From contig JAEPMD010000001.1 in NCBI GenBank assembly GCA_017644105.1, forward strand, positions 186,001 to 250,000: a DNA stretch of 64,000 bases, given 5' to 3'. Position 1 is the stretch's first letter. The number at the start of each line of letters is the position of its first letter. The position numbers and the translations under genes were made by a program. Below the pieces are notes generated by a model. The model saw only the letters and a program-made list of their open reading frames with translations, was not told the origin of the DNA and did no database searches. Positions 8,623 through 18,943 of this stretch are shown piece by piece. This stretch comes from Rhizobiaceae bacterium. GTDB taxonomy: Bacteria > Pseudomonadota > Alphaproteobacteria > Rhizobiales > Rhizobiaceae.

Positions 8623-8868
8623 CTAGTTCTGGAAATACTTTAAGTAGAGCCAAAGAGATAATGCGATAAACGCAATCAAAGATAATCCACGCGCAATTCG
8701 TGTTCCCCACAATTCCACCGGATCATCGGGATCAACATCATCAGCACTGAAATGGCCGCGAACGGTTTTCGACTTCTTCTTCAATCGCGGTGCATTTAGC
8801 AGTCCACCTTCTTCGGATAGTTTATCAAGTTCGCGTTTGGCTTTTCTTGAGACCTCATCATCTTCCAT
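8623..8868 (-). CDS. Small protein with one C-terminal membrane segment
   Basis: An 81-residue protein: a charged N-terminus (EDDEVSRKAKRELDKLSEEGG), a basic stretch (RLKKKSKTVRG), an acidic VDPDDPVELWG, and a single C-terminal hydrophobic helix (LSLIAFIALSLWLYLKYF). It is probably a tail-anchored inner-membrane protein of unknown function. The frame is open to 8991, but AGGAG lies six bases before the ATG at 8866-8868 (a second ATG at 8871 is three bases from it), so the short form is chosen. It is followed closely by pdxY. Confidence 0.6.
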   Translation of the reverse strand: MEDDEVSRKAKRELDKLSEEGGLLNAPRLKKKSKTVRGHFSADDVDPDDPVELWGTRIARGLSLIAFIALSLWLYLKYFQN

Positions 8869-9142
8869 CATTAACTCCTGACGATCTAGGATGGTCTTTG
8901 GCTTATCTACGCTGAACACCATCAGATTTCCAACTAAAAAATTGATTCGGATTACCTTAATCGATCGCTGGAGGTGAACAATTTGAAACAAAAATTACCT
9001 AATTTTGCCCAAATTCATTCAATTCGGATCTAAAAACCTTCAAGAAGTGAAAAAAACGCAAAGTTTCTGCGCAAATCGCTCGCCATTTTCAATTCTTTTG
9101 TTAGGGTCTGATTTGTCGAACGCAGATTGGGAGATTGCAAAA

Positions 9143-12100
9143 ATGACAACCGGCACGAGCTTCAAACAGCTAATTCTTGAAACAGAAAAAGCGCTCAAAT
9201 CCAGAAAGGCCAAACGCCACTTACCAACTGAAATATTTGCACCTACAAATAGCGATGATATTTCGCTGTTTTCACCCAAAATGCTCGCAGACATCGCAAT
9301 ATTTGGCGCAGCCGAAATTGACAGCTGGTCAGGCAAGGCACCCAAAGTCAATATTCGTCAAAGCGAAGACATAAATGTCGATGGAAAATTAACATCCATT
9401 ATCTCTGTCACATCGGTCAATAAGCCATTTTTATATGATTCCATCATTTCCGAAGTCACCGCTGGCGGCCGCCAGATCTATATGTCGCTTCATCCCATTA
9501 TTTTATGGGACGAGAAGGGCAATCTAAAGCTTCGTAACGCCAATAACAAAGAAGGCGATGAACTTCAGATCAGTCATATTCAGATTGTTTTACCGCAATT
9601 CACCAAGGCTGAAGCTGCAGACTTTAAATCCCGCGTCGCCAATGTACTCAAACAAGTCAACAATGCTGTGCGCGACTGGCGACCCATGCTGGCTAAAGTC
9701 GATAAGGCCATTGCTGACATTGAAAATATTCCAAGCAAAAAAGACTATAAAGGCCGACAAGAAGCCATTGCTTATCTTGAATGGCTTAAAGACAGAAATT
9801 TCACTTTTTTGGGGATGCGTGAATATACTTATTCCAGTTCAGCCAAAGTCTCCAAACTAAAACATGACGGCAAAAAGGGTTTAGGCATTTTAACCGACCC
9901 TGATTTAGCTGTTATGCGCTTGGGAAAGCAAGTGGTGACCACAACTCCAGAAATTATCGCTTTTTTGGAAGGCAAAGATCACATCATTGTCACAAAGGCC
10001 AATATGCGTTCGGTCGTCCATCGCCGCACTTATATGGATTATATTGGGGTCAAACGCTACAATTCCAAAGGTGAAGTCACGGGCGAATTGCGTATCATTG
10101 GCTTGTTTACATCCAGTGCCTATTCAACATCTGTCACAAAAATTCCTCTGCTTCGGACAAAGATCAACAAAGTTATCGCCAAATTTGGCTATGACGAGGA
10201 TAGCCACTCGGGCAAAAACCTACTCAATACGCTTGAATCTTACCCACGCGATGATTTGTTCCAAATTGATCCAAAACTGCTTTATGAGTTCTGTGTTCAA
10301 ATCAATGATATGGAGGATCGCCCCCGCGTCAGAGTGCTGCCGCGCATTGATAGGTTCGACCGCTATGTCTCGATCTTGGTCTATGTGCCACGACATCAAT
10401 ATAACTCGATTGTTCGAGAGAAAATCGGACATTACTTAAAATCTGTTTATGGCGACCGGGTTTCCGCATTTTATCCAGCATTTCCAAATGAAAGCATCAC
10501 GCGTGTTCATTTCATAATTGGACGCTCAGGTGGCAAAACACCAAAGTTTGATCAGAAACAACTCGAACATGATGTACAAATCATCGTTACACGTTGGGAA
10601 GACCAATTTAATGATCTTGCCGGTGTGGATGCTGCAAGGCTCGCCGTCAACCAATCTTACAAAGAACATTTTTCTGCTGATGAGAGCTTTAAAGATCTAC
10701 CAAATTTAATAGCCTGCACCAAAACAGATGAAATGCGCATCACATTCCTCAAACGTGATGAAAATTTAGATGATCATATCTCTATGAAAATTTTCCACGC
10801 GCGCGATGCATTAAGCTTATCCCGCCGTGTACCGCTCTTAGAAAATTTAGGTTTTGGTGTCATCAGCGAGCAGACCTATGAGGTGGAAGTTAAAGATGAT
10901 GAGGGCACCCCAAAACCCGTCATTATTCACGATATGGAACTCAATCTCCCGGCCAATACAGACCTTGATCTTGACCGTGATCATGATCGTTTGGAAGCTG
11001 CATTTAAAAACATCTGGCGTGGTTTGAGCGACAATGATCGCTATAACCAACTGATCGTCGCAAGTGGCTTAACGGTTCGAGAAGCCAAAGTGATGCGCGC
11101 CTATGCACGTTATTTGCGCCAGGCCGGCATTACTTTTTCTCAAGCTTATATGGCTCGAACTTTGGTCAAATATCCCGATATTTCCAAAGATCTCTTCAAA
11201 CTGTTTGAAAACAGATTTGATCCAAAAATTCCTGATAGTGATAGAAAAGATAATCAAATCAATATCTTATCTCGTATTAGTTCGGCATTAGAAAATGTGC
11301 CAAGCCTAGATGATGACCGCATTATCTCTCGCATGTCCAATGCGATCTTAGGCACGCTTCGTTGTAACTATTATCAAATCATGGAAAATGGCCGACCTAA
11401 TCCAATTATGGCCTTTAAGTTTAATCCGCGTGAATTGGACGGATTGCCCGAGCCTGTGCCATTTAGAGAAATCTTTGTGTATGGCGCAGATGTTGAAGGT
11501 GTGCATTTAAGATTTGGTCCAGTTGCGCGTGGTGGCTTGCGTTGGTCAGACCGTGCAGAAGACTATCGCACAGAAGTCTTGGGGCTTGTTAAGGCGCAGC
11601 AAGTTAAAAATGCTGTAATCGTTCCGGTGGGTTCCAAAGGCGGGTTCTTTCCTAAACAATTGCCAGCAGGTGGGGATCGCGACGCATTTATTCATGCCGG
11701 TCGAGAGGCCTATAAGCTCTTTATCTCCACAATGCTGTCCATCACCGATAATCTCAGCGGTGACGAAGTCATACCGCCGCAGAATACCGTACGTCATGAC
11801 GGCGATGATCCTTATTTCGTGGTTGCAGCCGACAAAGGTACAGCAACTTTCTCAGACACTGCCAATGCGATCAGTCAGGAGCACAGTTTTTGGCTTGATG
11901 ACGCTTTCGCATCCGGTGGTTCAGCTGGTTATGACCACAAAAAGATGGGAATTACCGCAAAAGGTGGCTGGGAAGCGGTGAAACGCCATTTCCGTGAGAT
12001 GAATATCGACATCCAAAACGAGGCCTTCACTGTTGCTGGTGTCGGAGACATGTCTGGCGACGTGTTTGGCAATGGCATGCTTTTATCAGAAAAGATTAAA

Positions 12101-13915
12101 CTCGTGGCAGCCTTTGATCACCGCGATATCTTTATCGATCCAGATCCTGATTGTGCCGTCAGCTTTGCCGAACGCAAGCGCTTATTCGAACTCGATCGCT
12201 CCTCATGGCAATCATATAATCCTGAACTGATGTCAAAAGGTGGAATGGTGATATCGCGTCAGGAAAAATCCGTAACGCTGACCAAAGAAATTGCGCAATT
12301 GCTTGATATGGACGCAAAAAACGCGACGCCGCATCAAATTCTGACAGCGATCTTGAAAGCAAAAGTAGATCTCTTGTGGTTCGGCGGTATCGGAACTTAT
12401 ATCCGTGATGAGAGCGAAAGTGACGCTGATGTTGGCGACCGCGCCAATGATCCAATCCGCATCACAGCTAAACAAGTTGGTGCCAAAGTTATCGGTGAAG
12501 GCGCTAATCTTGGGATCACGCAAAGCGCGCGTATTTCTTACGCCCAACATGGCGGAAGGTGTAACTCCGATGCGATTGACAATTCAGCCGGAGTGAACTC
12601 ATCTGACGTGGAAGTGAACATCAAGATCGCGCTCGCAAATGCTATTCGCGAAGACAGGTTAGATCTGTCAAAGCGAAATCGTTTGTTATCGTCCATGACC
12701 AATGATGTGTCCAAGCTAGTTCTGCGAAACAATTATCTGCAGACATTGGCCATCTCGTTGGTTCAACAGCAAGGGGTTACCGCTGGTGGCGAATTAGCGC
12801 GGCTCATGACAATTCTAGAAGCAAATGGTCAGCTTAATCGCCAAGTGGAAACATTGCCAGATGATGTGACATTGCAGGAAATGTTGGCCAGTGGGAAATC
12901 GCTCACCCGACCAGAAATTGGTGTGTTATTATCTTATGCCAAGATTGTTTTGTTTGATGACGTGATCGCCAGCAAGTTGCCAGATGAAGACTATTTCAAG
13001 GACACATTGGTCAGTTACTTCCCCGGCAAAATGCTTAAAGCGCATGATCATGACATCGCAACCCATCGCTTGCGCCGCGAGATCATTTCCACATTGATTG
13101 TAAATGACACAATCAACCGCGGTGGACCGGCAACTATTGTACAAATGCAGGATAAAACAGGCGCGTCACCTGATGACATCGTCAAAGCCTACATCCTATC
13201 CCGTGATGGGTTGTTCTTTGATACAGTTTTCAATGCTCTTGATAATTTGGACAACAAAATTGATGGCACATTGCAAAATATGCTTTATGGCAAAACTTGC
13301 GATGCTTTGATTAAGACAACTGGCTGGGCATTAAAAACCAATGCTATTCATAGCGATCTGGCAACATCCGTGCCGCGATTACAGGGCGCTTGCGAAGAGC
13401 TTAGTCCAAAACTTGGTCAATATCTGCCGCAATTTATGCAAAATCAGATCAATCTCGCTCAAGAGCAATTAGTGGAACAATCCGTTCCCAAAAAACTGGC
13501 AAAAGATATTGCTGAGCTCCATATTAGAACATTGATCCCAGAAATAAATCAGATCTCGGCACTCACACAAACATCACTTGATGAAGCATCATCTGCATTT
13601 TTCCGCATAACGGAAGCGCTGATTATTGGACGCCTGTTAAGCGCGGCGGACCATGTTGTTGTGTCAGATTTCTACGATAAACTTGCACTCTCCCGTGCCT
13701 TAGATGAGATATCACAAGCGCGACGAGTCCTATCAACCTCAGCCTTGGTAAAATATAGAGAGAGTGAAAACCCGGTTGATGCCTGGGAAGCTGAAAACAA
13801 TCTTCGCATCGCTCAGGTTAAAAACCAAGTGAATGATCTCATCAGCTCAAGTGATGCAAGCGTTGCGAAACTAACCATCGCAGCTGGGCTCATTACAGAT
13901 CTTTCTCGCGGGTAA
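9143..13915 (+). CDS. gdhB: NAD-specific glutamate dehydrogenase, large (about 180 kDa) type
   Basis: A 1590-residue enzyme catalysing NAD-linked oxidative deamination of glutamate to 2-oxoglutarate and ammonia. Its length fits the large bacterial GDH class (about 1600), with long N-terminal regulatory (ACT-like) regions, a central catalytic domain and a helical C-terminus. The catalytic core is visible as RFGPVARGGLRWSDRAEDYR (around 11510), followed by VKNAVIVPVGSKGGF, DDPYFVVAADKGTATFSDTAN and VAGVGDMSGDVFGNGML. The frame is open from 9005, but GGGAG nine bases before the ATG at 9143 and the family start (MTTGTSFKQLI) favour the shorter protein. It is transcribed alone and convergent with purH. 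Confidence 0.93.
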   Translation: MTTGTSFKQLILETEKALKSRKAKRHLPTEIFAPTNSDDISLFSPKMLADIAIFGAAEIDSWSGKAPKVNIRQSEDINVDGKLTSIISVTSVNKPFLYDSIISEVTAGGRQIYMSLHPIILWDEKGNLKLRNANNKEGDELQISHIQIVLPQFTKAEAADFKSRVANVLKQVNNAVRDWRPMLAKVDKAIADIENIPSKKDYKGRQEAIAYLEWLKDRNFTFLGMREYTYSSSAKVSKLKHDGKKGLGILTDPDLAVMRLGKQVVTTTPEIIAFLEGKDHIIVTKANMRSVVHRRTYMDYIGVKRYNSKGEVTGELRIIGLFTSSAYSTSVTKIPLLRTKINKVIAKFGYDEDSHSGKNLLNTLESYPRDDLFQIDPKLLYEFCVQINDMEDRPRVRVLPRIDRFDRYVSILVYVPRHQYNSIVREKIGHYLKSVYGDRVSAFYPAFPNESITRVHFIIGRSGGKTPKFDQKQLEHDVQIIVTRWEDQFNDLAGVDAARLAVNQSYKEHFSADESFKDLPNLIACTKTDEMRITFLKRDENLDDHISMKIFHARDALSLSRRVPLLENLGFGVISEQTYEVEVKDDEGTPKPVIIHDMELNLPANTDLDLDRDHDRLEAAFKNIWRGLSDNDRYNQLIVASGLTVREAKVMRAYARYLRQAGITFSQAYMARTLVKYPDISKDLFKLFENRFDPKIPDSDRKDNQINILSRISSALENVPSLDDDRIISRMSNAILGTLRCNYYQIMENGRPNPIMAFKFNPRELDGLPEPVPFREIFVYGADVEGVHLRFGPVARGGLRWSDRAEDYRTEVLGLVKAQQVKNAVIVPVGSKGGFFPKQLPAGGDRDAFIHAGREAYKLFISTMLSITDNLSGDEVIPPQNTVRHDGDDPYFVVAADKGTATFSDTANAISQEHSFWLDDAFASGGSAGYDHKKMGITAKGGWEAVKRHFREMNIDIQNEAFTVAGVGDMSGDVFGNGMLLSEKIKLVAAFDHRDIFIDPDPDCAVSFAERKRLFELDRSSWQSYNPELMSKGGMVISRQEKSVTLTKEIAQLLDMDAKNATPHQILTAILKAKVDLLWFGGIGTYIRDESESDADVGDRANDPIRITAKQVGAKVIGEGANLGITQSARISYAQHGGRCNSDAIDNSAGVNSSDVEVNIKIALANAIREDRLDLSKRNRLLSSMTNDVSKLVLRNNYLQTLAISLVQQQGVTAGGELARLMTILEANGQLNRQVETLPDDVTLQEMLASGKSLTRPEIGVLLSYAKIVLFDDVIASKLPDEDYFKDTLVSYFPGKMLKAHDHDIATHRLRREIISTLIVNDTINRGGPATIVQMQDKTGASPDDIVKAYILSRDGLFFDTVFNALDNLDNKIDGTLQNMLYGKTCDALIKTTGWALKTNAIHSDLATSVPRLQGACEELSPKLGQYLPQFMQNQINLAQEQLVEQSVPKKLAKDIAELHIRTLIPEINQISALTQTSLDEASSAFFRITEALIIGRLLSAADHVVVSDFYDKLALSRALDEISQARRVLSTSALVKYRESENPVDAWEAENNLRIAQVKNQVNDLISSSDASVAKLTIAAGLITDLSRG

Positions 13916-13920
13916 AATGA

Positions 13921-13953
13921 AAAAAAGGTGAGGCTCTCATAAGTAGCCTCACC
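13921..13953 (-). terminator. Terminator between gdh and purH
   Basis: GGTGAGGCT (13927-13935) and AGCCTCACC (13945-13953) form a perfect 9-bp stem. Six A precede it on the + strand, giving a U6 tract on the minus strand, so it serves purH best; it may also help stop gdh transcripts. Confidence 0.85.
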
Positions 13954-13978
13954 TCTTACAACTCAATTATTTAGACGG

Positions 13979-15595
13979 CTAATGACGGAAGTGGCGCATG
14001 CCCGTAAACACCATTGCAATGCCCGCATTATCAGCAGCTTCAATCACTTCATCATCACGCATTGAACCGCCTGGCTGGATGACGGCCGTTGCGCCAGCTT
14101 CAACAGCTGACAATAGTCCATCCGCAAATGGGAAAAATGCATCAGATGCAACGACACTGCCTTTGGTCAACACATTATCTGACCCGATAGCATCAGCAGC
14201 ATCTTGCGCTTTACGCGCTGCAATGCGTGATGAATCAACTCGGCTCATTTGACCCGCACCAACGCCAACTGTTGCGCCATCTTTAACATAGACAATCGCG
14301 TTAGATTTCACATGCTTGGCGACACGGAACGCAAATTTAAGATCATTAAGCTCAGCTTCACTAGGCGCGCGTTTTGTCACCACCTTAAGATCCAGATCAT
14401 CAATGCAACCATTGTCGCGATTTTGAACCAACATGCCACCAGCAACCGTTTTTGCCGTCATGCCATCAGCGCGTGGATCTGGCAAACCGCCCGTCACCAA
14501 CAATCTGAGATTTTTCTTTGCTGAAATAATCTCACGTGCTTCATCACTCACCGAAGGCGCTATAATGACTTCTGTGAAAATTTTGATGACCGCTTGCGCA
14601 GTTTCCGCATCTAATTCACGGTTAAAGGCAACAATGCCGCCAAAAGCGGATGTAGAATCACACGCAAATGCTTTCTCATAAGCGTCTTTAAGATTATCAC
14701 CTTCAGCGACACCACAGGGATTTGCATGTTTAATAATCGCGCATGCTGCGACACGTTCAGGATCAAACTCACCGACAAGCTCAAAGGCAGCATCCGTATC
14801 ATTGATATTATTGTAAGAGAGCTGCTTACCTTGCAAAAGTTCAGCCGTTGCAACGCCAGGACGTTTTTCACCGGTGACATAAAACCCAGCAGACTGATGC
14901 GGGTTTTCTCCATAACGCATAACATCTTTCAATGTCCCACCAACAGCGCGGTAACGTGGATTATCAAGCCCGAGTTCAGAAGCAAACCAAGTGGCGATTG
15001 CCGCATCATAAGACGCTGTGCGCGCATAAGCTAAGGCTGCAAGTTCTTGGCGCAACGTATAAGGTGTTTGGCCGTTATTTTCTGAAATTGCGTTCGCGAC
15101 ACGATCATAATCGTCAGGATGAGTGACAATCGTCACATAAGCATGGTTTTTGGACGCAGCGCGGATCATGGCCGGACCGCCGATATCGATATTCTCAACA
15201 ATGGATGGATAATCGCCGCCAGAGAAACGCACGTCCTCGAAAGGATAAAGATTGATCACGGCCAGATCGATATCTGGGATATTATGTTCTGCCTGCGCGG
15301 ATTGATGATCTTCATCATCGCGAATGGACAAAAGACCGCCATGAACGCTTGGATGCAAAGTTTTAACACGACCATCCATCACTTCCGGAAAATGCGTGAT
15401 GTCTGACACATCCTGACAAGCTAATCCAGCATCTTTGAGGGCTTTTGCTGTGCCACCAGTTGAGATCAATTCAACGCCCTGATCGGCAAGCTTTTTCGCA
15501 AAATCTATGAGACCTGTTTTGTCAAACACAGACAGTAAAGCGCGTTTGATTTTAACATGATTGGGTGCAGGATATTTTTTGGATTGAATGCTCAT
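13979..15595 (-). CDS. purH: Bifunctional AICAR transformylase / IMP cyclohydrolase
   Basis: Catalyses the last two steps of IMP synthesis. The 538-residue protein has the N-terminal MGS-like cyclohydrolase domain ([47 protein letters not shown]) and the C-terminal transformylase domain with the KHANPCG motif (lysine-histidine pair needed for formyl transfer), then [10 protein letters not shown] and IQPGGSMRD. Length is normal. A heparinase-like gene and rsmB lie upstream on the same strand, the usual order in Rhizobiales. Confidence 0.96.
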   Translation of the reverse strand: MSIQSKKYPAPNHVKIKRALLSVFDKTGLIDFAKKLADQGVELISTGGTAKALKDAGLACQDVSDITHFPEVMDGRVKTLHPSVHGGLLSIRDDEDHQSAQAEHNIPDIDLAVINLYPFEDVRFSGGDYPSIVENIDIGGPAMIRAASKNHAYVTIVTHPDDYDRVANAISENNGQTPYTLRQELAALAYARTASYDAAIATWFASELGLDNPRYRAVGGTLKDVMRYGENPHQSAGFYVTGEKRPGVATAELLQGKQLSYNNINDTDAAFELVGEFDPERVAACAIIKHANPCGVAEGDNLKDAYEKAFACDSTSAFGGIVAFNRELDAETAQAVIKIFTEVIIAPSVSDEAREIISAKKNLRLLVTGGLPDPRADGMTAKTVAGGMLVQNRDNGCIDDLDLKVVTKRAPSEAELNDLKFAFRVAKHVKSNAIVYVKDGATVGVGAGQMSRVDSSRIAARKAQDAADAIGSDNVLTKGSVVASDAFFPFADGLLSAVEAGATAVIQPGGSMRDDEVIEAADNAGIAMVFTGMRHFRH

Positions 15596-15745
15596 CGCTA
15601 TTCCAGACTAGTAGATTTTTCGTTCGCTACCGACCGCAAAGAAACGATATATTTCGCGGAACCAGTAAAATATGAAGGTGATGGCGATCCGTTAACACGA
15701 AAACACGGAAAAAGAAAACATCTGACCGGATAAAAGAGATAAAAA

Positions 15746-17443
15746 CTAGACCGCTTCAACAGCCTTTAAGATCCATGCTATGCGATGATGTTCGCTGGAG
15801 TTAAACGACACACAGATTTGCTCGCTTCTACGCGTGCCCAAAACATCGGCAAAGAATATATCCTGCTCGATTTCTGGTTGAACAGTTGCGTTAAATATCC
15901 AACGGTCACCGTCATGTGTATTGAGCACAACGGAACCATCTGAAAGCTGCTCCAACTGCACTGATGGATGAATATGAAAACGAATGTCGACGTCCAAACC
16001 GACGGGTGAACTGCTGTTAACAACATTGGGCATTTCAAGTATATCCAAACCCGACAGCGATTTCCCGTCCCGATCTAACCTTATCTGTCGTTGATGGATT
16101 ACGCCAAACGCCTTGAGATATCCGTCATGCGCGGCTCGGATCCCCATATGATCTTCACTACTGAGATCTTCAAGATTAATTTCTTTGGGACCATGGACAA
16201 AAATCGAGCCGAGAAAATCAGACTCAGCAACACGAGACGAAGACGTGTTTTCAATAACAAATGTCGAGTGAGCAGCTGTTAATCGGGCGAACTCACCAAA
16301 TCGCTTGACCTGATATCGCGGTGCACCTGAATTTACTATTAGGCGATTTGCGCCATTTGAGAATTCAAAGGATAGACAACCCGCATGCGCTTTGCGCGAA
16401 ACCGTGCCTCTCGGACTGTAACCATTATCCATCAGCACAATGCTCTTGCCGGCTTCTAATCTTGAAAAACCACTATGCGGCAAATTAACAGGCGTTTGCA
16501 CACCTGTTTCGTCATTCTGCAAGATTTGCATTAGAAAGTTGGCTGACGCATATGTCGCACCGTTAAATAGCGCAATCTCTCCACTGGAATGCCTGAAAAA
16601 TCTCAATGCTATAAACATACGATCGATCGTTGGCAGCATCATTAACGGCAGCGCAGAACCAAGATTGATGTAGGTCTGACGTAAAGGCAAAAGATCTGCG
16701 AGAATATTGAGAACCGCCTGAGGATTTCGCGACACATGACCACCATCTGCGAAAATTTGCTGTTCCAATTCCTCATCAAGTGCTGCGGACGCCGACTTTA
16801 AGAGCGTGTTCGATGACGGCAAGCATAAACTTGCCATAGCAACGGCTATACGCGCCTGCAATCGCCAAGTAGGATTTCGATGAGACGGTGCCGACCGACG
16901 CAGATATCTGACATGTAACGCAATACTTGCCATAAAGCGTTTATAGAAATCATGGTCCGCATCTGCGAGTATGACAGGCGAATGAGATAACCATGAAATG
17001 AGACGTTTGGAGGTGACATCCAGTTCCCAAGCTGGACCTTTAGAGCGCTTCGCGTAGTTGGACATCCAACTCCCAACTAAATTTTGTGCAAGATATCGCG
17101 TTTCGTCTTCTTCACCTGCCCGCAAATGTCGAAGCCATCTAAACCCATGAAGCTCGTCGAAAAACTCATCATGCGGCAAGGCCATTTCAAACGGTGACGC
17201 ACCCTCTGTTTCAATAACTTTGTCAGCCAATGGAAAACGACCAGAAGCCATTTCCTTAGCAATAAAAGCATCGGATGTTCTAAGATCAACAGGCGCAAGC
17301 AACAACCGATCGGGCGAAGACCCACTAAATCTTAGTGGTGACATCCATCCCAACATAATCCGTCGATTGAGCCGTTTCCACAATTCTGTAAGATACAGCC
17401 TAAACGGTGCCCTAACCTTTGCCGTTTTTGCGACCAATCCCAT
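15746..17443 (-). CDS. Heparinase II/III family protein
   Basis: A 565-residue protein with an alpha-helical N-terminal half (WLRHLRAGEEDETRYLAQNLVGSWM, RISWLSHSP-like segments, RNPTWRLQARIAVAMASLC) and a beta-rich C-terminal half typical of heparinase II/III-like polysaccharide lyases (SGFSRLEAGKSIVLMDNGYSP, HAGCLSFEFSNGANRLIVNSG, AAHSTFVIEN, HDGYLKAFGVIHQRQIRL). The conserved HAG and AAHST stretches are visible. The substrate is unknown; the family is widespread in Rhizobiales next to rsmB, and its role there is not settled. There is no obvious signal peptide. 150 bases of featureless DNA separate it from purH. Confidence 0.8.
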   Translation of the reverse strand: MGLVAKTAKVRAPFRLYLTELWKRLNRRIMLGWMSPLRFSGSSPDRLLLAPVDLRTSDAFIAKEMASGRFPLADKVIETEGASPFEMALPHDEFFDELHGFRWLRHLRAGEEDETRYLAQNLVGSWMSNYAKRSKGPAWELDVTSKRLISWLSHSPVILADADHDFYKRFMASIALHVRYLRRSAPSHRNPTWRLQARIAVAMASLCLPSSNTLLKSASAALDEELEQQIFADGGHVSRNPQAVLNILADLLPLRQTYINLGSALPLMMLPTIDRMFIALRFFRHSSGEIALFNGATYASANFLMQILQNDETGVQTPVNLPHSGFSRLEAGKSIVLMDNGYSPRGTVSRKAHAGCLSFEFSNGANRLIVNSGAPRYQVKRFGEFARLTAAHSTFVIENTSSSRVAESDFLGSIFVHGPKEINLEDLSSEDHMGIRAAHDGYLKAFGVIHQRQIRLDRDGKSLSGLDILEMPNVVNSSSPVGLDVDIRFHIHPSVQLEQLSDGSVVLNTHDGDRWIFNATVQPEIEQDIFFADVLGTRRSEQICVSFNSSEHHRIAWILKAVEAV

Positions 17444-17584
17444 CCCCTATCGGTTATTTCCGATACTTCCCGTATCGCTGATCCCGCCGAAAACCAGCAA
17501 TTTGACCAAAAGGATAAACTTAACGAATTACCAAATGTTTTAAAATAGTCATTTTGGACGATTGAAGCGCAAAAATCTGATGAT

Positions 17585-18931
17585 TTACTGCTTTTTACAA
17601 AGAATCGCCGCAAAAAATCCATCGGCGCCTTGCAATTGCTCATTCTCATTTAAGCTAAAATCCGGAGTCGTGCGAATAAATCCAGATTCTGTTATCGCGG
17701 CTTCGAATCCATGACACAATTTTGGATCAACTGGGATCAACTTAACTTTGTCCTCATGATCAGCAACATATTGCGTGATCATATCCTCACCTTCTTCGGG
17801 CTCTAACGAACAATTGGAAAAGACAATGAGACCGCCCGGTTTAACCAGTGTAAACGCATGATCAAGTAAGGCTTTCTGAACGCCCGCGAGATAGGAAATA
17901 TCATTCGCATCCTTTGTCCAAACAACATCTGGATGACGTCGAATGGTGCCTGTTGACGAACAAGGTGCATCCAACAAAGCCATATCAAACAGATTATCAG
18001 TCTCATACTTTTCCATGCGAGACATCTCGGTATGAGCAGATAATTTCAAGCGCTCTAGATTTTCATTAAGACGATTTAATCGGCTTTTTGAGCGATCGAG
18101 CGCTGTGACTTCTGCACCCGCCAAGATTAACTGCGCAGTCTTGCCACCCGGCGCTGCGCATAAGTCTATGACACGCTTACCATCAAGATCGCCAAACAGC
18201 CTGGCCGGCAGCGACGCTGCGACATCTTGCACCCACCAATCTCCGTCTTCAAAACCCTCAAGAGATTGCAATGGCCCATCAAGCTTATCTAGCCGAATGG
18301 ACCAATCGGTAAGTTTTGTGCCATGAAGCTTTTCTGCCCAAAGATTGGCATCTGATTTAACTGTGATATCGACCGGTGCCGGTTGAGACATCAGCCGCAT
18401 CATTTTACGCGCTCTGTTGAACCCATATGATTTCGATAATTTCTTGGCATACCAATCCGGCAACATGGCCGTTTTCTCACCAAGCTTGGGCAGCATCTTG
18501 TCTTTCTCTCGCACCATTCGGCGTAGGATAGCATTCACAAGATTAGCGAATCGCCTGTTACGAGGATCTATATTGGCTTGCTCTACCGCCAAATCAACGG
18601 CTGAATGATCCGGTACATCGAGATACAAGATCTGGGCAGCACCAATACGCAATATATGCCGAAGCGAAACCGCCCCGGTTGGTAAAGGCTTATCCAATAA
18701 GTGGTCTAAGAACTTTTCGATAATTTGATAATTGCGCAAGGTGCTCAGCAAAATAGCTTTAACCAAAAGCCGATCCTGATCAGATAGATCGAGATAAGCA
18801 GGATTACCTCCCTTTAAATCGAGCAAACCATCCATAGATGTTTTCTTATCGATAATCGCTGATAATAACTTGCTAGCCGCCTGGCGAGACGACAGGCCAG
18901 GCTTGTCATAATGCTTTTGACGATTTTTCAA
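17585..18931 (-). CDS. rsmB: 16S rRNA m5C methyltransferase, RsmB/NOP family
   Basis: A SAM-dependent RNA (cytosine-5)-methyltransferase, probably acting on 16S rRNA C967. The 448-residue protein has an N-terminal NusB-like helical domain (about 10-140, including LRHILRIGAAQILYLDVPDHSAVD), then the Rossmann methyltransferase: VIDLCAAPGGKTAQL (SAM loop), LLDAPCSSTGTIRRHPD with the motif IV cysteine, and FSNCSLEPEEGED with the motif VI catalytic cysteine. Both cysteines required for m5C chemistry are present. The downstream neighbour is the heparinase-like gene; htpX lies 12 bases upstream. Confidence 0.92.
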   Translation of the reverse strand: MKNRQKHYDKPGLSSRQAASKLLSAIIDKKTSMDGLLDLKGGNPAYLDLSDQDRLLVKAILLSTLRNYQIIEKFLDHLLDKPLPTGAVSLRHILRIGAAQILYLDVPDHSAVDLAVEQANIDPRNRRFANLVNAILRRMVREKDKMLPKLGEKTAMLPDWYAKKLSKSYGFNRARKMMRLMSQPAPVDITVKSDANLWAEKLHGTKLTDWSIRLDKLDGPLQSLEGFEDGDWWVQDVAASLPARLFGDLDGKRVIDLCAAPGGKTAQLILAGAEVTALDRSKSRLNRLNENLERLKLSAHTEMSRMEKYETDNLFDMALLDAPCSSTGTIRRHPDVVWTKDANDISYLAGVQKALLDHAFTLVKPGGLIVFSNCSLEPEEGEDMITQYVADHEDKVKLIPVDPKLCHGFEAAITESGFIRTTPDFSLNENEQLQGADGFFAAILCKKQ

Positions 18932-18943
18932 AAAATCCGAACC

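Noticed and set aside
9005-9142. Longer GDH from ATG 9005
   Set aside because: The extra 46 residues do not fit the family N-terminus, and a clear GGGAG precedes ATG 9143.
10220-10432. Antisense ORFs inside gdh, leuS, purH and other genes
   Set aside because: They are shadows of long coding frames without own SD, family likeness or independent spacing.
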